DNA of 64,000 bases. Origin: Pseudacidovorax sp. GTDB lineage: Bacteria > Pseudomonadota > Gammaproteobacteria > Burkholderiales > Burkholderiaceae_C. The stretch's first letter is position 1, and the number at the start of each line of letters is the position of its first letter. The DNA is taken from the NCBI RefSeq assembly GCF_017991995.1, contig NZ_JAGOPN010000002.1:310001-374000 (forward strand), in the 5' to 3' direction. Both the position numbers and the translations under genes were made by a program. The notes beneath the pieces were generated by a model. It was not told the DNA's origin, did no database searches, and saw nothing but the letters and a program-made list of their open reading frames with translations. Positions 56,829 through 64,000 of the stretch are shown in pieces.

Positions 56829-58361
56829 ATGTTCAGAAAGCCCCTGACGCGCCATGTTCTCTGCATGTCCGGAGGGGCGGTGCTGGCCGTGGTGCTGTGC
56901 CTGGCCTTCGGTGCCTGGTCCGTGCAGCGCGACCGGGCCGAGCAGGCTGGCGAACTGGCCGACAGCTACGTCAACCTGGCGCGTCGGATCACCGGCGAGG
57001 CGGTCGAGACCATCGATGCCATCCATGCCGAGCCGGCCGAGTGCGGCCCCCAGGAAGTCGCGCGCCTGCGGGCCCTGGTGCTCAACAGCCGCTTTCTCAA
57101 GGCCGCTGCCCGGCTGGAGAACGGGCAGGTGGTCTGCAGCTCGATCATCGGCCGAGTGGATCCGCCGGCGCAGCCCCCGCGGGTGGACCTGGCCGGCGAC
57201 GGCGGCCGGCGCATCTCCTTCAACGTGCCCGAGCTGGGTGCGCCCGGCAGCCGCTCGATGGTCATCCGCGAAGGCAATGCGATGGTCTCCATCCATGCGC
57301 GCACCTTCATCGACCTGGCCGACCCGCGGCTGGACTTCGCCCTGGTGGCCAAGGACGGCGACGTGGGGCGGCTGCTGTTCACCAACACGCCCGCGCTGCA
57401 GGGGCTGGAGCGCGTCTCCGGCACCGAACCCACGCTCACCTTCAACGGCCAGCGCTACCAGGTGCGCTGCCTGCAGGCCTACACCGGCTGCATCGTGGCC
57501 ACGCTGCGGGTGCCGCAGGGCGTGTGGGGCTCGCCGGTGATGATCGAGATGGGGGCCTTCGGCCTCCTGCTGGGACTGAGCGGCGGCTTTGCGTTCAGCG
57601 CCTTCCTGGGACGCTCGCGCTCGCTCAGCCGCCAGCTGCTGCTGGCCATGCGCAGTGGCGAGCTGCGCGTGGTCTACCAGCCCATCGTGCGCCTGTCCGA
57701 CCGCCGACGCGTGGGCGCCGAAGCCCTGCTGCGCTGGACCGATGCCACCGGCAAGCCGGTGAGCCCCGACGCCTTCATCAGCGAGGCCGAGCGCAACGGC
57801 ATGATCGGGCAGGTCACCCGCTTCGTGATCAGCCGCGTGCTGGAGGACCTGGGCGACGGCCTGCGCCGGCGGCCGGACTTCCAGGTCACGGTCAACGTCT
57901 CAGCCGACGACCTGATGGACAGCGGCTTCCTGCCCTTCCTGTCGGCGCGGCTGCAGGCGGCGCGGCTGCAGGCCTGCAGCATCGGGCTGGAGCTGACGGA
58001 GCGCACCACCGCCAACAGCCGCGAACTCAGCCGCGCCATCGCCCGCGTGCGCGAGGCGGGGCACAAGGTCTACATCGACGACTTCGGCACCGACTATTCG
58101 AGCCTGTCGTACCTGTCGCGGCTGCGGGTGGATGCGATCAAGATCAACCGCACCTTCATGCAGGCACTCCACGACCAGAGCGACCAGGACACCATCGCCC
58201 CGCAGATCGTGGTGATGGCCGAGGTGCTGGGCCTGACCATGGTGGTCGAAGGCATCGAGGAAGAGCAGCAGGCCGCCTACTTCCACACCCTGGCGCCCGA
58301 CGCGCTGGCGCAGGGCTGGCTGTTCAGCAAGCCGGTGGAGGCGTCGCTGCTGTTCAGCTGA
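56829..58361 (+). CDS. CSS-domain cyclic-di-GMP phosphodiesterase (EAL)
   Basis: 510-residue inner-membrane protein. Helix 1 (VLCMSGGAVLAVVLCLAFGAW, about 11-31) and helix 2 (GAFGLLLGLSGGFAFSAFLG, about 240-260) bracket a periplasmic CSS sensor domain with the CSS motif at 103-105 and a second cysteine near 72; in E. coli such cysteines form a redox-sensitive disulfide controlling activity. The EAL domain (about 270-505) has EALLRW, NVS, ELTE, IDDFGTDYSSLSYL, KINRTF, VVEGIEEE and AQGWLFSKP, so catalytic residues are present and it should hydrolyse c-di-GMP to pGpG. No GGDEF domain. Convergent with pyrF. Confidence 0.92.
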   Translation: MFRKPLTRHVLCMSGGAVLAVVLCLAFGAWSVQRDRAEQAGELADSYVNLARRITGEAVETIDAIHAEPAECGPQEVARLRALVLNSRFLKAAARLENGQVVCSSIIGRVDPPAQPPRVDLAGDGGRRISFNVPELGAPGSRSMVIREGNAMVSIHARTFIDLADPRLDFALVAKDGDVGRLLFTNTPALQGLERVSGTEPTLTFNGQRYQVRCLQAYTGCIVATLRVPQGVWGSPVMIEMGAFGLLLGLSGGFAFSAFLGRSRSLSRQLLLAMRSGELRVVYQPIVRLSDRRRVGAEALLRWTDATGKPVSPDAFISEAERNGMIGQVTRFVISRVLEDLGDGLRRRPDFQVTVNVSADDLMDSGFLPFLSARLQAARLQACSIGLELTERTTANSRELSRAIARVREAGHKVYIDDFGTDYSSLSYLSRLRVDAIKINRTFMQALHDQSDQDTIAPQIVVMAEVLGLTMVVEGIEEEQQAAYFHTLAPDALAQGWLFSKPVEASLLFS

Positions 58362-58415
58362 CACCTCCTGCCGCTGCCACCCCCGCTCCGCGGAACGGCG
58401 GCGATGACTTCAAGG

Positions 58416-58440
58416 CCCCTCTCCCCTCGCGGGAGAGGGG
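58416..58440. repeat. Short hairpin repeat (CCCTCTCCC family)
   Basis: CCCCTCTCCC-CTCGC-GGGAGAGGGG: a perfect 10-bp stem with a 5-nt loop between convergent EAL and pyrF genes, followed by TTGGGGAGAGGGGG. It matches the hairpins of the long element 37838-37945. It may act as a bidirectional mRNA end; no T-run follows. Confidence 0.8.
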
Positions 58441-58467
58441 TTGGGGAGAGGGGGCCACCCCCCAACC

Positions 58468-59295
58468 TCAACCCTGCTTCGCCGCCTCCAGCACGTCCCG
58501 CGTGCGCTCGGCCTCGCGGCGGGCGGCGGCGGCGAAGTCGACGCCGCTGCTGGCGTAGCAGATGGCGCGGGACGAGTTCACGATGATCGGCGCGTCCTCG
58601 CGCCAGCCGGCGCGCACGGTGGCCACCGCATCGCCGCCCTGGGCGCCCACGCCGGGGATCAGCAGCGGCACCGTCGGCGCCAGCTCGCGCACGCGGCGGA
58701 TCTCCTGCGGATAGGTCGCGCCCACCACCAGGCCGAGCTGGCCGTTGAGGTTCCACGGCCCCTGCGCCAGCGAGGCCACATGCTCGTACAGCAGCGGCTG
58801 GCCCGGCACATCGGCCAGGCGCTGGCTCTGCAGATCGTCGCCGCCCGGGTTGCTGGTGCGGCACAGCAGGAAGGCGCCCTTGTGCGGGTAGCGCAGGTAA
58901 GGCGAGACGGAATCGAAGCCCATGAAGGGCGACAGCGTCACCGCGTCGGCGCCGTAGCGCTCGAAGGCCTCGGCCGCGTACTGCTCGGCGGTGGAGCCGA
59001 TGTCGCCGCGCTTGGCGTCAAGGATGACCGGCACCTGCGGCGCCACGGCCCGCATGTGGGCCATCAGCCGCTCCAGCTGGTCCTCGGCGCGGTGGGCGGC
59101 GAAGTAGGCGATCTGCGGCTTGAAGGCGATCACCAGATCGGCCGTGGCCTCGACGATGGCGGCGCAGAAGTCGTAGATGCGGCGCGGGTCGCCCTTCATG
59201 CCGTCGGGAAAGCGGGTGGGCTCCGGGTCCAGCCCCACGCACAGCATGGAGCGGTTCTGGCGCTGCGCGGCCTGCAGCTGATCGAGGAAAGACAT
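58468..59295 (-). CDS. pyrF: Orotidine 5'-phosphate decarboxylase (type 2)
   Basis: 275-residue TIM-barrel decarboxylase, the last step of UMP synthesis. [19 protein letters not shown] opens the protein and [20 protein letters not shown] (about 97-116) holds the catalytic Asp-Lys-Asp tetrad; [20 protein letters not shown] and [33 protein letters not shown] follow. The length fits the type 2 group common in beta-proteobacteria and actinobacteria. A housekeeping gene downstream of the rimI-udg group. Confidence 0.94.
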   Translation of the reverse strand: MSFLDQLQAAQRQNRSMLCVGLDPEPTRFPDGMKGDPRRIYDFCAAIVEATADLVIAFKPQIAYFAAHRAEDQLERLMAHMRAVAPQVPVILDAKRGDIGSTAEQYAAEAFERYGADAVTLSPFMGFDSVSPYLRYPHKGAFLLCRTSNPGGDDLQSQRLADVPGQPLLYEHVASLAQGPWNLNGQLGLVVGATYPQEIRRVRELAPTVPLLIPGVGAQGGDAVATVRAGWREDAPIIVNSSRAICYASSGVDFAAAARREAERTRDVLEAAKQG

Positions 59296-59392
59296 GGGGC
59301 GCGATTCTAGGAGGCGCCCTCGGGGCGGCCGTGCCGGCACCGGCCGCCTGCCCGGGAACGGCCTGCGGGTGGCGGCCCCGCGTGTCGGGCGC

Positions 59393-60361
59393 TCAACCGG
59401 CTGCCGCGGCCAGGCGCTCGAACTCGGCCGCCGCCAGGCACAGGTCGGCCCAGGCGCGTGCCTTGTCGGCCGGGGTGCGCAGCAGGTAGGCGGGCGCGTA
59501 GCTGGCGACCACGGCAGTGCGGCCGTCGGCGCAGCGGCCGACCTGGGCACGCAGCCGGCCCAGCGGCTGCGCGCCGAGCAGCTGCTGCGCCGCCAGCGGA
59601 CCCAGCGCCAGCACCATGCGCGGCGCGAGTTCGCGGCAGGCATGGTCGAAGCCAGCCTCGAAGGGCTCGTCGTCCTCGCCTTGCGGCACGCCGGGCGCGG
59701 GGCGGTGCACGCGCTGCAGGTGCACCGGCGCGGGGCCGGCGTGCAGGCGCAGGGCGCGCAGCATCTGATCGAGCAGGCGGCCGGCGTCGCCGACGAAGGC
59801 GGCGCCATGACGGCCATCGGGGCCGGGCGGCATGTCGACCAATACCAGCCAGCCGCCTGGGGTGGGCGCGTCGCCGCTGGCGCCGGCCGGCAGGTACAGG
59901 CGTTGGGCCGGCTCGATGCGCACGGCGGGGGCACTCCCGGCCCGTGCGGAGGGTGCGCCGGTTCGTGGGGCCGGGGACGCCGTGGCGGAGGCGGGCGACT
60001 CGGCCGTGGGGCGGCGACCGGGCGCGGAGGAAGCCGGTGCCGCCTGGCGCAGGGCTGGCGGCGCTGCGGCGGAAGGCGGCATGTCCTCCGGCGGTACGTC
60101 GTCGATCCATGCGGGGGGGCCGTCGTCCGAAGGCGGCGCGTGGGGCGTGTCGGTGCCCGGACGATCCATCGGCGGGCGGGCTGCGCGGGCGGCCGCGGGC
60201 TCGGCGGTGTGCTCGCCGACGAGCGCCGCGGGCTCTGCGGCCTGGGTCCTCTCAGCTGCAGCGATGGGTGCCGCCACCTCCGCCGTCTGCGCCGGCCACC
60301 AGACCTTGACGCCCATCTCCTCCAGCATGGCGCGCTGGCGTGCATCGAGCATCAGGCTCAT
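59393..60361 (-). CDS. Uracil-DNA glycosylase-like protein with degenerate active site
   Basis: 322 residues. The start [23 protein letters not shown] and the C-terminal domain follow the family 4 (phage-polymerase-related) UDG pattern: [22 protein letters not shown], then [23 protein letters not shown]. The usual active-site GEAPG is altered to VDMPPGPDG and the CxxC cysteines of the iron-sulfur cluster are missing; three isolated Cys remain. Residues about 35-160 are a long Pro/Ala-rich disordered linker. The fold is probably kept but not the standard catalysis; it may bind DNA or do another job. It lies 70 nt after rimI on the same strand, an arrangement seen in beta-proteobacteria. Confidence 0.78.
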   Translation of the reverse strand: MSLMLDARQRAMLEEMGVKVWWPAQTAEVAAPIAAAERTQAAEPAALVGEHTAEPAAARAARPPMDRPGTDTPHAPPSDDGPPAWIDDVPPEDMPPSAAAPPALRQAAPASSAPGRRPTAESPASATASPAPRTGAPSARAGSAPAVRIEPAQRLYLPAGASGDAPTPGGWLVLVDMPPGPDGRHGAAFVGDAGRLLDQMLRALRLHAGPAPVHLQRVHRPAPGVPQGEDDEPFEAGFDHACRELAPRMVLALGPLAAQQLLGAQPLGRLRAQVGRCADGRTAVVASYAPAYLLRTPADKARAWADLCLAAAEFERLAAAAG

Positions 60362-60431
60362 CTCGGGTTTCCTGGGCGTGCGAACGCGCGTGCGTGCGGC
60401 GCGCCCTGTTGAATGGGGGCGGAGGACGGCG

Positions 60432-60971
60432 TCACGCGGCCGTGCCCTCCAGCCGCAGGCTCATCACGATCGCGTCCTCGCGACGGCCGGGCGCGGCCGG
60501 GTAGTAGCCCTTGCGCTGGCCCACGCGGCGGAAGCCGTGGCGCTCGTAGACCTGCTGGGCGCGCGTGTTGCTCACCCGCACCTCCAGCCACAGCCAGCCC
60601 GCGCCCTGCGCGCGCGACCATACGCCCAGCGCCGTGAGCATCAGCGCCGCCCAGCCCTGGCGCTGGAAGGCCGGCGCCACGGTGATGTTGAGCAGATGCA
60701 CCTCGTCCACGCCCTTCATGGCGACGAAGTAGCCGATCAGCGTGTCGGGCGGTGCGCGCCGCCCTGCAACGTCGGCGCCGAAGCCGGGCGCCTCGGGCGC
60801 CGTGGGCCCGACCAGGCACATGCAGTGGTAGCCGGCATGCATCGAGTCGATGAAGTTGCCGCGCGTCCACGGATGGGTGTAGGCCTGCTGCTCGATGGGC
60901 AGCAGCGCGTCGAGGTGGGTGACGCGCATGGGCTCCAGGCGCGCCTCGGGCAACTGGGGCAGGGCGCTCAT
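60432..60971 (-). CDS. rimI: Ribosomal protein S18-alanine N-acetyltransferase
   Basis: 179-residue GNAT enzyme that acetylates the N-terminal Ala of ribosomal protein S18. EQQAYTHPWTRGNFIDSMHAGYHC (about 27-50) is the RimI substrate loop, EVHLLNITVAPAFQRQGWAALML is the acetyl-CoA motif and LEVRVSNTRAQQVYERHGFRRVGQRKGYYP the C-terminal hallmark. A longer-than-usual middle insert (PTAPEAPGFGADVAGRRAPP) is present. The ATG overlaps the tsaB stop (ATGA), so the two are translationally coupled, as in many bacteria. Confidence 0.93.
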   Translation of the reverse strand: MSALPQLPEARLEPMRVTHLDALLPIEQQAYTHPWTRGNFIDSMHAGYHCMCLVGPTAPEAPGFGADVAGRRAPPDTLIGYFVAMKGVDEVHLLNITVAPAFQRQGWAALMLTALGVWSRAQGAGWLWLEVRVSNTRAQQVYERHGFRRVGQRKGYYPAAPGRREDAIVMSLRLEGTAA

Positions 60972-61663
60972 GCGGACGTCGCTCCGGTGGCGGCGGCGTT
61001 CTTGATCGCCTCGCGCTCGGCCGTGGTCTGGGCGACCTTGTCGCGCACGTACAGCGGCTGGGCCTCGGCGGCCGGCACGGCGCGGCCGGCGGCAAGCATG
61101 GCCGGGGCCAGGCGCAGCAGGGCGGTGGCGGTGGGCAGGCAGGCATGGCGCGGTGCACCGGCGGGCAGGCGCTCGCCATAGGCCGCGAACGCGTTGCCGG
61201 CCAGCAGGAAGCCGGGAGGCACCTGCACCTGCTCGGGCGCCATCAGGCGCGGGGCTTCGCAGTGACCGGCCGCGGTGTCGCAGGCAGCGGCATAGACCTC
61301 GTCCATGCGCGCGTCGAGCACCGCCATCACCTGCGCCGCGCCGGTGGCATGGCGGGCCTCCTCGGCCACGGCGTGCAGCGTGTCGATGGGCAGCACGGGA
61401 ATGTCCGCCCCATAGCCCAGGCCCTGCGCCACCGCGCAGGCGGTGCGCAGGCCGGTGAAGGCGCCGGGGCCGCGGCCGAAGACGAGGGCCTGCAGCCCGC
61501 CCAGCGTCAGCCCGGCCTCGGCCAGCAGTTCGTGGATCAGCGGGATCAGCGCGGCCGAGGCCTGCGCGCCACCCGCCTGCGTGCGGGCGACCACGCGGTC
61601 GCCGTGCTGCACCGCCACCGACAGCGTGTCGGTGCTGCAATCGAAGGCGAGGAGTTCAGGCAT
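60968..61663 (-). CDS. tsaB: tRNA threonylcarbamoyladenosine biosynthesis protein TsaB
   Basis: 231-residue ASKHA-fold protein that pairs with TsaD to form t6A37 in ANN-decoding tRNAs. LLAFDCSTDTLSVAV at the start, HELLAEAGLTLGGLQALVFGRGPGAFTGLRTACAVAQGLGYG (about 43-84) and VMAVLDARMDEVYAA are typical. ATG at 61663 lies inside the 3' end of the upstream EamA gene (8-nt overlap). With rimI it forms a conserved essential pair. Confidence 0.94.
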   Translation of the reverse strand: MPELLAFDCSTDTLSVAVQHGDRVVARTQAGGAQASAALIPLIHELLAEAGLTLGGLQALVFGRGPGAFTGLRTACAVAQGLGYGADIPVLPIDTLHAVAEEARHATGAAQVMAVLDARMDEVYAAACDTAAGHCEAPRLMAPEQVQVPPGFLLAGNAFAAYGERLPAGAPRHACLPTATALLRLAPAMLAAGRAVPAAEAQPLYVRDKVAQTTAEREAIKNAAATGATSA

Positions 61664-62693
61664 TGCAACCCTTGGTCGTGGCACAGGCCGGCACCGCGGC
61701 GGACGCGGCCGGCGCCTTGCGCTGCACACCCAGCAGGATGCCGAGGGTCACCAGCGCCAGCCCGGCCAGCAGGCCCGGATGCAGCGGCTCGTCCAGGAAG
61801 AACACCGCCGACAGCGCCGACAGGCCCGGCACCAGCGCCGTGATCATGGTGGTCCGCACGGGGCCGAAGTAGCCGATCATCTTCGTGAAGGTGATGCCTG
61901 AGATCACCACCGAGCCGATGCCCTGGAAGGCCATCTGGAAGGCGATGGCGCCCCAGGGTGCGGTGGGCAGCTTGCTGTGCACGACGCCCGCCCAGACCAG
62001 CAGGGCATACAGCGGCACATAGGTCAGCAGCGCGAACATGGTGATGGCGATGGTGGCGCGCACCGCGTCCAGTGCATGCCGGCGCACGATGACGCCGTAG
62101 CAGGCCCAGCAGAAGGCGGCGGACATGAACAGCAGGTCGCCCTTCCACACATCGGCCGTGCCGCCCGCGTCCGCGCCGCCGAAGGCCTGCAGCAGGCTGC
62201 GCCCGCCCACCATCAGGTCGCCCGCGACGATCAGGCCCAGCCCCGCGGCCCGCAGCGGCGTGATGCGGTCACGCAGCACCACCGCCGCCAGCAGCGCCGT
62301 CCACAGCGGCAGGCTGCCGGGCATCAGCACCGCGGCATGGCCGGCCGGCGCGAAGAAGAAACCCGAATACGCCAGGCCCGCATAGAGCACCGCGCCGAAG
62401 ATGCCGGCCAGTGCGCTCAGCCGCAGCGGGAGGGGCGACAGGCCGAACAGCGAGCCGGCCTGGGTGTCGCCCGCCCGCCGGGCCTGCGCCACCAGCCAGG
62501 CGCCCCAGGGCGCGAGCACCACGCTGGCGCCCAGGATGCGGGCCAGACCGATGTCCAGTGGCGCCAGCGAGCGGCCGGCGGTGGCGCGGGAGATGACGAT
62601 GAAGCCCGTCCACACCAGAACGGTGATGACAGCCGAGCCGACACCCACCGCCCGGGGAGACAGGCGCAGGAGCGATCGGTCGGCAGCAGGCAT
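61656..62693 (-). CDS. EamA-family (DMT) transporter, third copy
   Basis: 345-residue ten-helix transporter with two EamA repeats. The first helix is VGSAVITVLVWTGFIVISRA, the middle LALAYSGFFFAPAGHAAVLMPGSLPLWTALLAAVVL-type segment contains the usual Gly/Pro turns, and FQGIGSVVISGITFTKMIGYFGPVRTTMITALVPGLSALSAVFFLDEPL is the second-repeat core. The C-terminal 25 residues are Ala-rich with two Cys. It precedes tsaB with overlap, so may be cotranscribed with it; physiological substrate unknown. Confidence 0.9.
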   Translation of the reverse strand: MPAADRSLLRLSPRAVGVGSAVITVLVWTGFIVISRATAGRSLAPLDIGLARILGASVVLAPWGAWLVAQARRAGDTQAGSLFGLSPLPLRLSALAGIFGAVLYAGLAYSGFFFAPAGHAAVLMPGSLPLWTALLAAVVLRDRITPLRAAGLGLIVAGDLMVGGRSLLQAFGGADAGGTADVWKGDLLFMSAAFCWACYGVIVRRHALDAVRATIAITMFALLTYVPLYALLVWAGVVHSKLPTAPWGAIAFQMAFQGIGSVVISGITFTKMIGYFGPVRTTMITALVPGLSALSAVFFLDEPLHPGLLAGLALVTLGILLGVQRKAPAASAAVPACATTKGCNA

Positions 62694-62700
62694 CGGGCGA

Positions 62701-63507
62701 TTATCGAGGGGCCTCGCCTCCGTCGTCGGCGCCGGGGGCTTGCGGGGGGCGGCCGGCCACGGTCACCGTGGCACCGGCGGCGCGCAGGGCGGCCACCGCC
62801 GCTTCGGGTGCCTGTGGCGCCACCAGCACCGTGCCGGCCTCGGCCAGCGGCGCGATCACATAGGGCGAGGCGGCACCGAGCTTTTCGGACGAGGCCATGA
62901 CCACCGTCTCGGCCGAGGCCGCCATCAGCGCCCGCTTGATGGCGGCTTCCTCCATGTCGGCGGTGGTCAGGCCCGCCTGCGCATGCACCCCGGTCACGCC
63001 CAGGAAGCAGGTGTCGGCATGGATGCGGGCGATGGCCTCGGTGGCCGCCGCGCCCACCGCCACCACCGAATGCTTGAACAGCCGGCCGCCGATCAGCACC
63101 ACCTCCACGCCGGGATGCGCCACCAGCGCCACCGCCACCGACGGGCTGTGCGTGACCACCGTGGCCTGCAGCGTGGCCGGCAAGTGGCGCGCCAGTTGCA
63201 CGGCGGTGGTGCCGCCATCGACGAACACCACCTGCCCGGGCCGCACCATGGCGGCCGCGGCACGGCCGATGGCGACCTTCTCCTGCGGCGCCAGGCGCTC
63301 GCGGCCGGCGAAGTCGGCCTCGGCCGCCGCCATCGGCAGCGCGCCGCCGTGCACCCGCTGCAGCTTGCCCTGCGCCGCCAGCTCCCGCAGGTCGCGGCGG
63401 ATCGTGTCTTCCGACAGGCCCAGCGATTCGCCGAAAGCCTTGGCCACCACCTGGCCATCGCGGCGGAGGGCGTCAAGGATGAGCTGGTGGCGCTGGCGGG
63501 TGAGCAT
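62701..63507 (-). CDS. DeoR-family transcriptional regulator
   Basis: 268 residues: N-terminal helix-turn-helix (RHQLILDALRRDGQVVAKAFGESLGLSEDTIRRDLRELAAQGKLQRVHGGAL, residues 6-57) and a DeoRC sugar-phosphate sensor domain (about 75-240; VFVDGGTTAVQLARHL, GVEVVLIGGRL, DTCFLGVTGVHAQAGLTTADMEEAAIKRALM). DeoR proteins usually sense phosphorylated sugars. It is divergent from nudK; three direct repeats (63527-63565) in the gap are probable binding sites. It starts 7 nt before the EamA gene and may control it too. Confidence 0.92.
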   Translation of the reverse strand: MLTRQRHQLILDALRRDGQVVAKAFGESLGLSEDTIRRDLRELAAQGKLQRVHGGALPMAAAEADFAGRERLAPQEKVAIGRAAAAMVRPGQVVFVDGGTTAVQLARHLPATLQATVVTHSPSVAVALVAHPGVEVVLIGGRLFKHSVVAVGAAATEAIARIHADTCFLGVTGVHAQAGLTTADMEEAAIKRALMAASAETVVMASSEKLGAASPYVIAPLAEAGTVLVAPQAPEAAVAALRAAGATVTVAGRPPQAPGADDGGEAPR

Positions 63508-63526
63508 GGGTCGATGGTAGCCAGGG

Positions 63527-63565
63527 ATGCATGAAGATGCACGAAATTTCTTGATATTGCACGAG
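63527..63565. promoter_or_regulatory. Three phased direct repeats between deoR-type gene and nudK
   Basis: ATGCATGAA (63527-63535), ATGCACGAA (63537-63545) and TTGCACGAG (63557-63565) start 10 and 20 bp apart, on the same face of the helix. The region is AT-rich (AAATTTCTTGATATT) and lies between the divergent starts, so these are probable DeoR-regulator sites. Confidence 0.55.
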
Positions 63566-63587
63566 TGTGCGCCTAGCATCCGCCGCC

Positions 63588-64000
63588 ATGACCTCCACCA
63601 GCGAACGCGTCCGGGTGCGCGACGTCACCCTGCTCTCCGACAACTGGTACACGCTCAAGACCACGCGCTTCGACTGGCAGCGCCGCGACGGCCGCTGGCA
63701 GACCCAGCAGCGCGAGACCTACGACCGCGGCAACGGTGCCGTCCTCCTGGCCTATGACCTGGCGCGCCGCACGGTGCTGCTGGTGCGGCAGTTCCGCTAC
63801 CCGGCTTTCGTCAACGGCCACGACGGCCTGCTCATCGAGGCCGCCGCCGGCCTGCTGGACGATGCGGCCCCCGAGGCCCGCATCCGCGCCGAGGCCGAGG
63901 AAGAGCTGGGCTACCGCCTGGGCGAGGTGCGCAAGGTGTTCGAGGCCTTCATGAGCCCCGGCTCGGTCACCGAGAAGCTGCACTTCTTCGTCGCACCCTA
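63588..64000 (+). CDS. nudK: NudK-like Nudix hydrolase (GDP-mannose pyrophosphatase), partial
   Basis: The first 137 residues of a Nudix hydrolase that splits GDP-mannose to GMP and mannose 1-phosphate; the end is beyond the window (full length about 190-200). RVRDVTLLSDNWYTLKTTRFD and RETYDRGNGAVLLAYDLARRTVLLVRQFRYPAFVNGHDG match E. coli NudK closely by eye. The Nudix box GLLDDAAPEARIRAEAEEELGY (about 84-105) keeps the EAEEELG metal-binding core, but the first Glu is Ala, a variation seen in this group. Divergent from a DeoR gene. No clear ribosome site is visible. Confidence 0.88.
   Translation, partial: MTSTSERVRVRDVTLLSDNWYTLKTTRFDWQRRDGRWQTQQRETYDRGNGAVLLAYDLARRTVLLVRQFRYPAFVNGHDGLLIEAAAGLLDDAAPEARIRAEAEEELGYRLGEVRKVFEAFMSPGSVTEKLHFFVAP

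Overview
The window is GC-rich (I estimate about 70%, not computed), densely coded DNA from a betaproteobacterium, most likely Burkholderiales and probably Comamonadaceae (Variovorax/Acidovorax-like). The reasons are the four Bug-type periplasmic binding proteins, the LysR/IclR/AraC/MocR-regulated catabolic modules, the gentisate and homogentisate routes, and two families of dispersed palindromic repeats. I see no rRNA, tRNA, CRISPR array, prophage or insertion sequence. Nearly every gene is intact; only the first and last run off the window.

Layout. 1-3624: a HyuA-type hydantoinase/oxoprolinase subunit and a cystathionine beta-lyase, divergent from an Lrp/AsnC regulator. 3683-17658: a MocR regulator divergent from a catabolic cluster (NTF2-like protein, PuuB-like amine oxidoreductase, a complete dipeptide-type ABC importer, a YtcJ-like amidohydrolase, a CobW-type metallochaperone and two EamA transporters). 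17692-25405: an AraC regulator divergent from a two-subunit Rieske ring-hydroxylating oxygenase (anthranilate-dioxygenase-like) followed by a complete Liv-type ABC importer. 25447-31116: housekeeping and unassigned genes (thioesterase II, GNAT, VOC protein, lipoprotein, FAD oxidoreductase), then a winged-helix/nucleotidyltransferase pair resembling an AbiE toxin-antitoxin module. 31253-41064: two LysR genes, three Bug proteins, an M20 amidohydrolase and a 3-hydroxybenzoate/gentisate operon (6-hydroxylase, fumarylpyruvate-type hydrolase, gentisate dioxygenase). 41107-46605: a hotdog thioesterase, then DctA with its DctB/DctD two-component system and a good sigma-54 promoter. 46729-51754: a Fic protein and a PaoABC-type molybdenum aldehyde oxidoreductase. 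52031-56693: the homogentisate operon hmgA-bug-fahA with a divergent IclR regulator. 56829-64000: a CSS-EAL phosphodiesterase, then pyrF, a UDG-like protein, rimI, tsaB, an EamA transporter and a DeoR regulator on the minus strand, and a truncated nudK on the plus strand.

Taken together this is an accessory-catabolism region: regulators sit divergently from short operons that pair an uptake system with ring or amide chemistry. Two ring-cleavage routes are present without their cis-trans isomerases, and the oxygenase lacks its electron-transfer partners, so genes elsewhere must complete these pathways.
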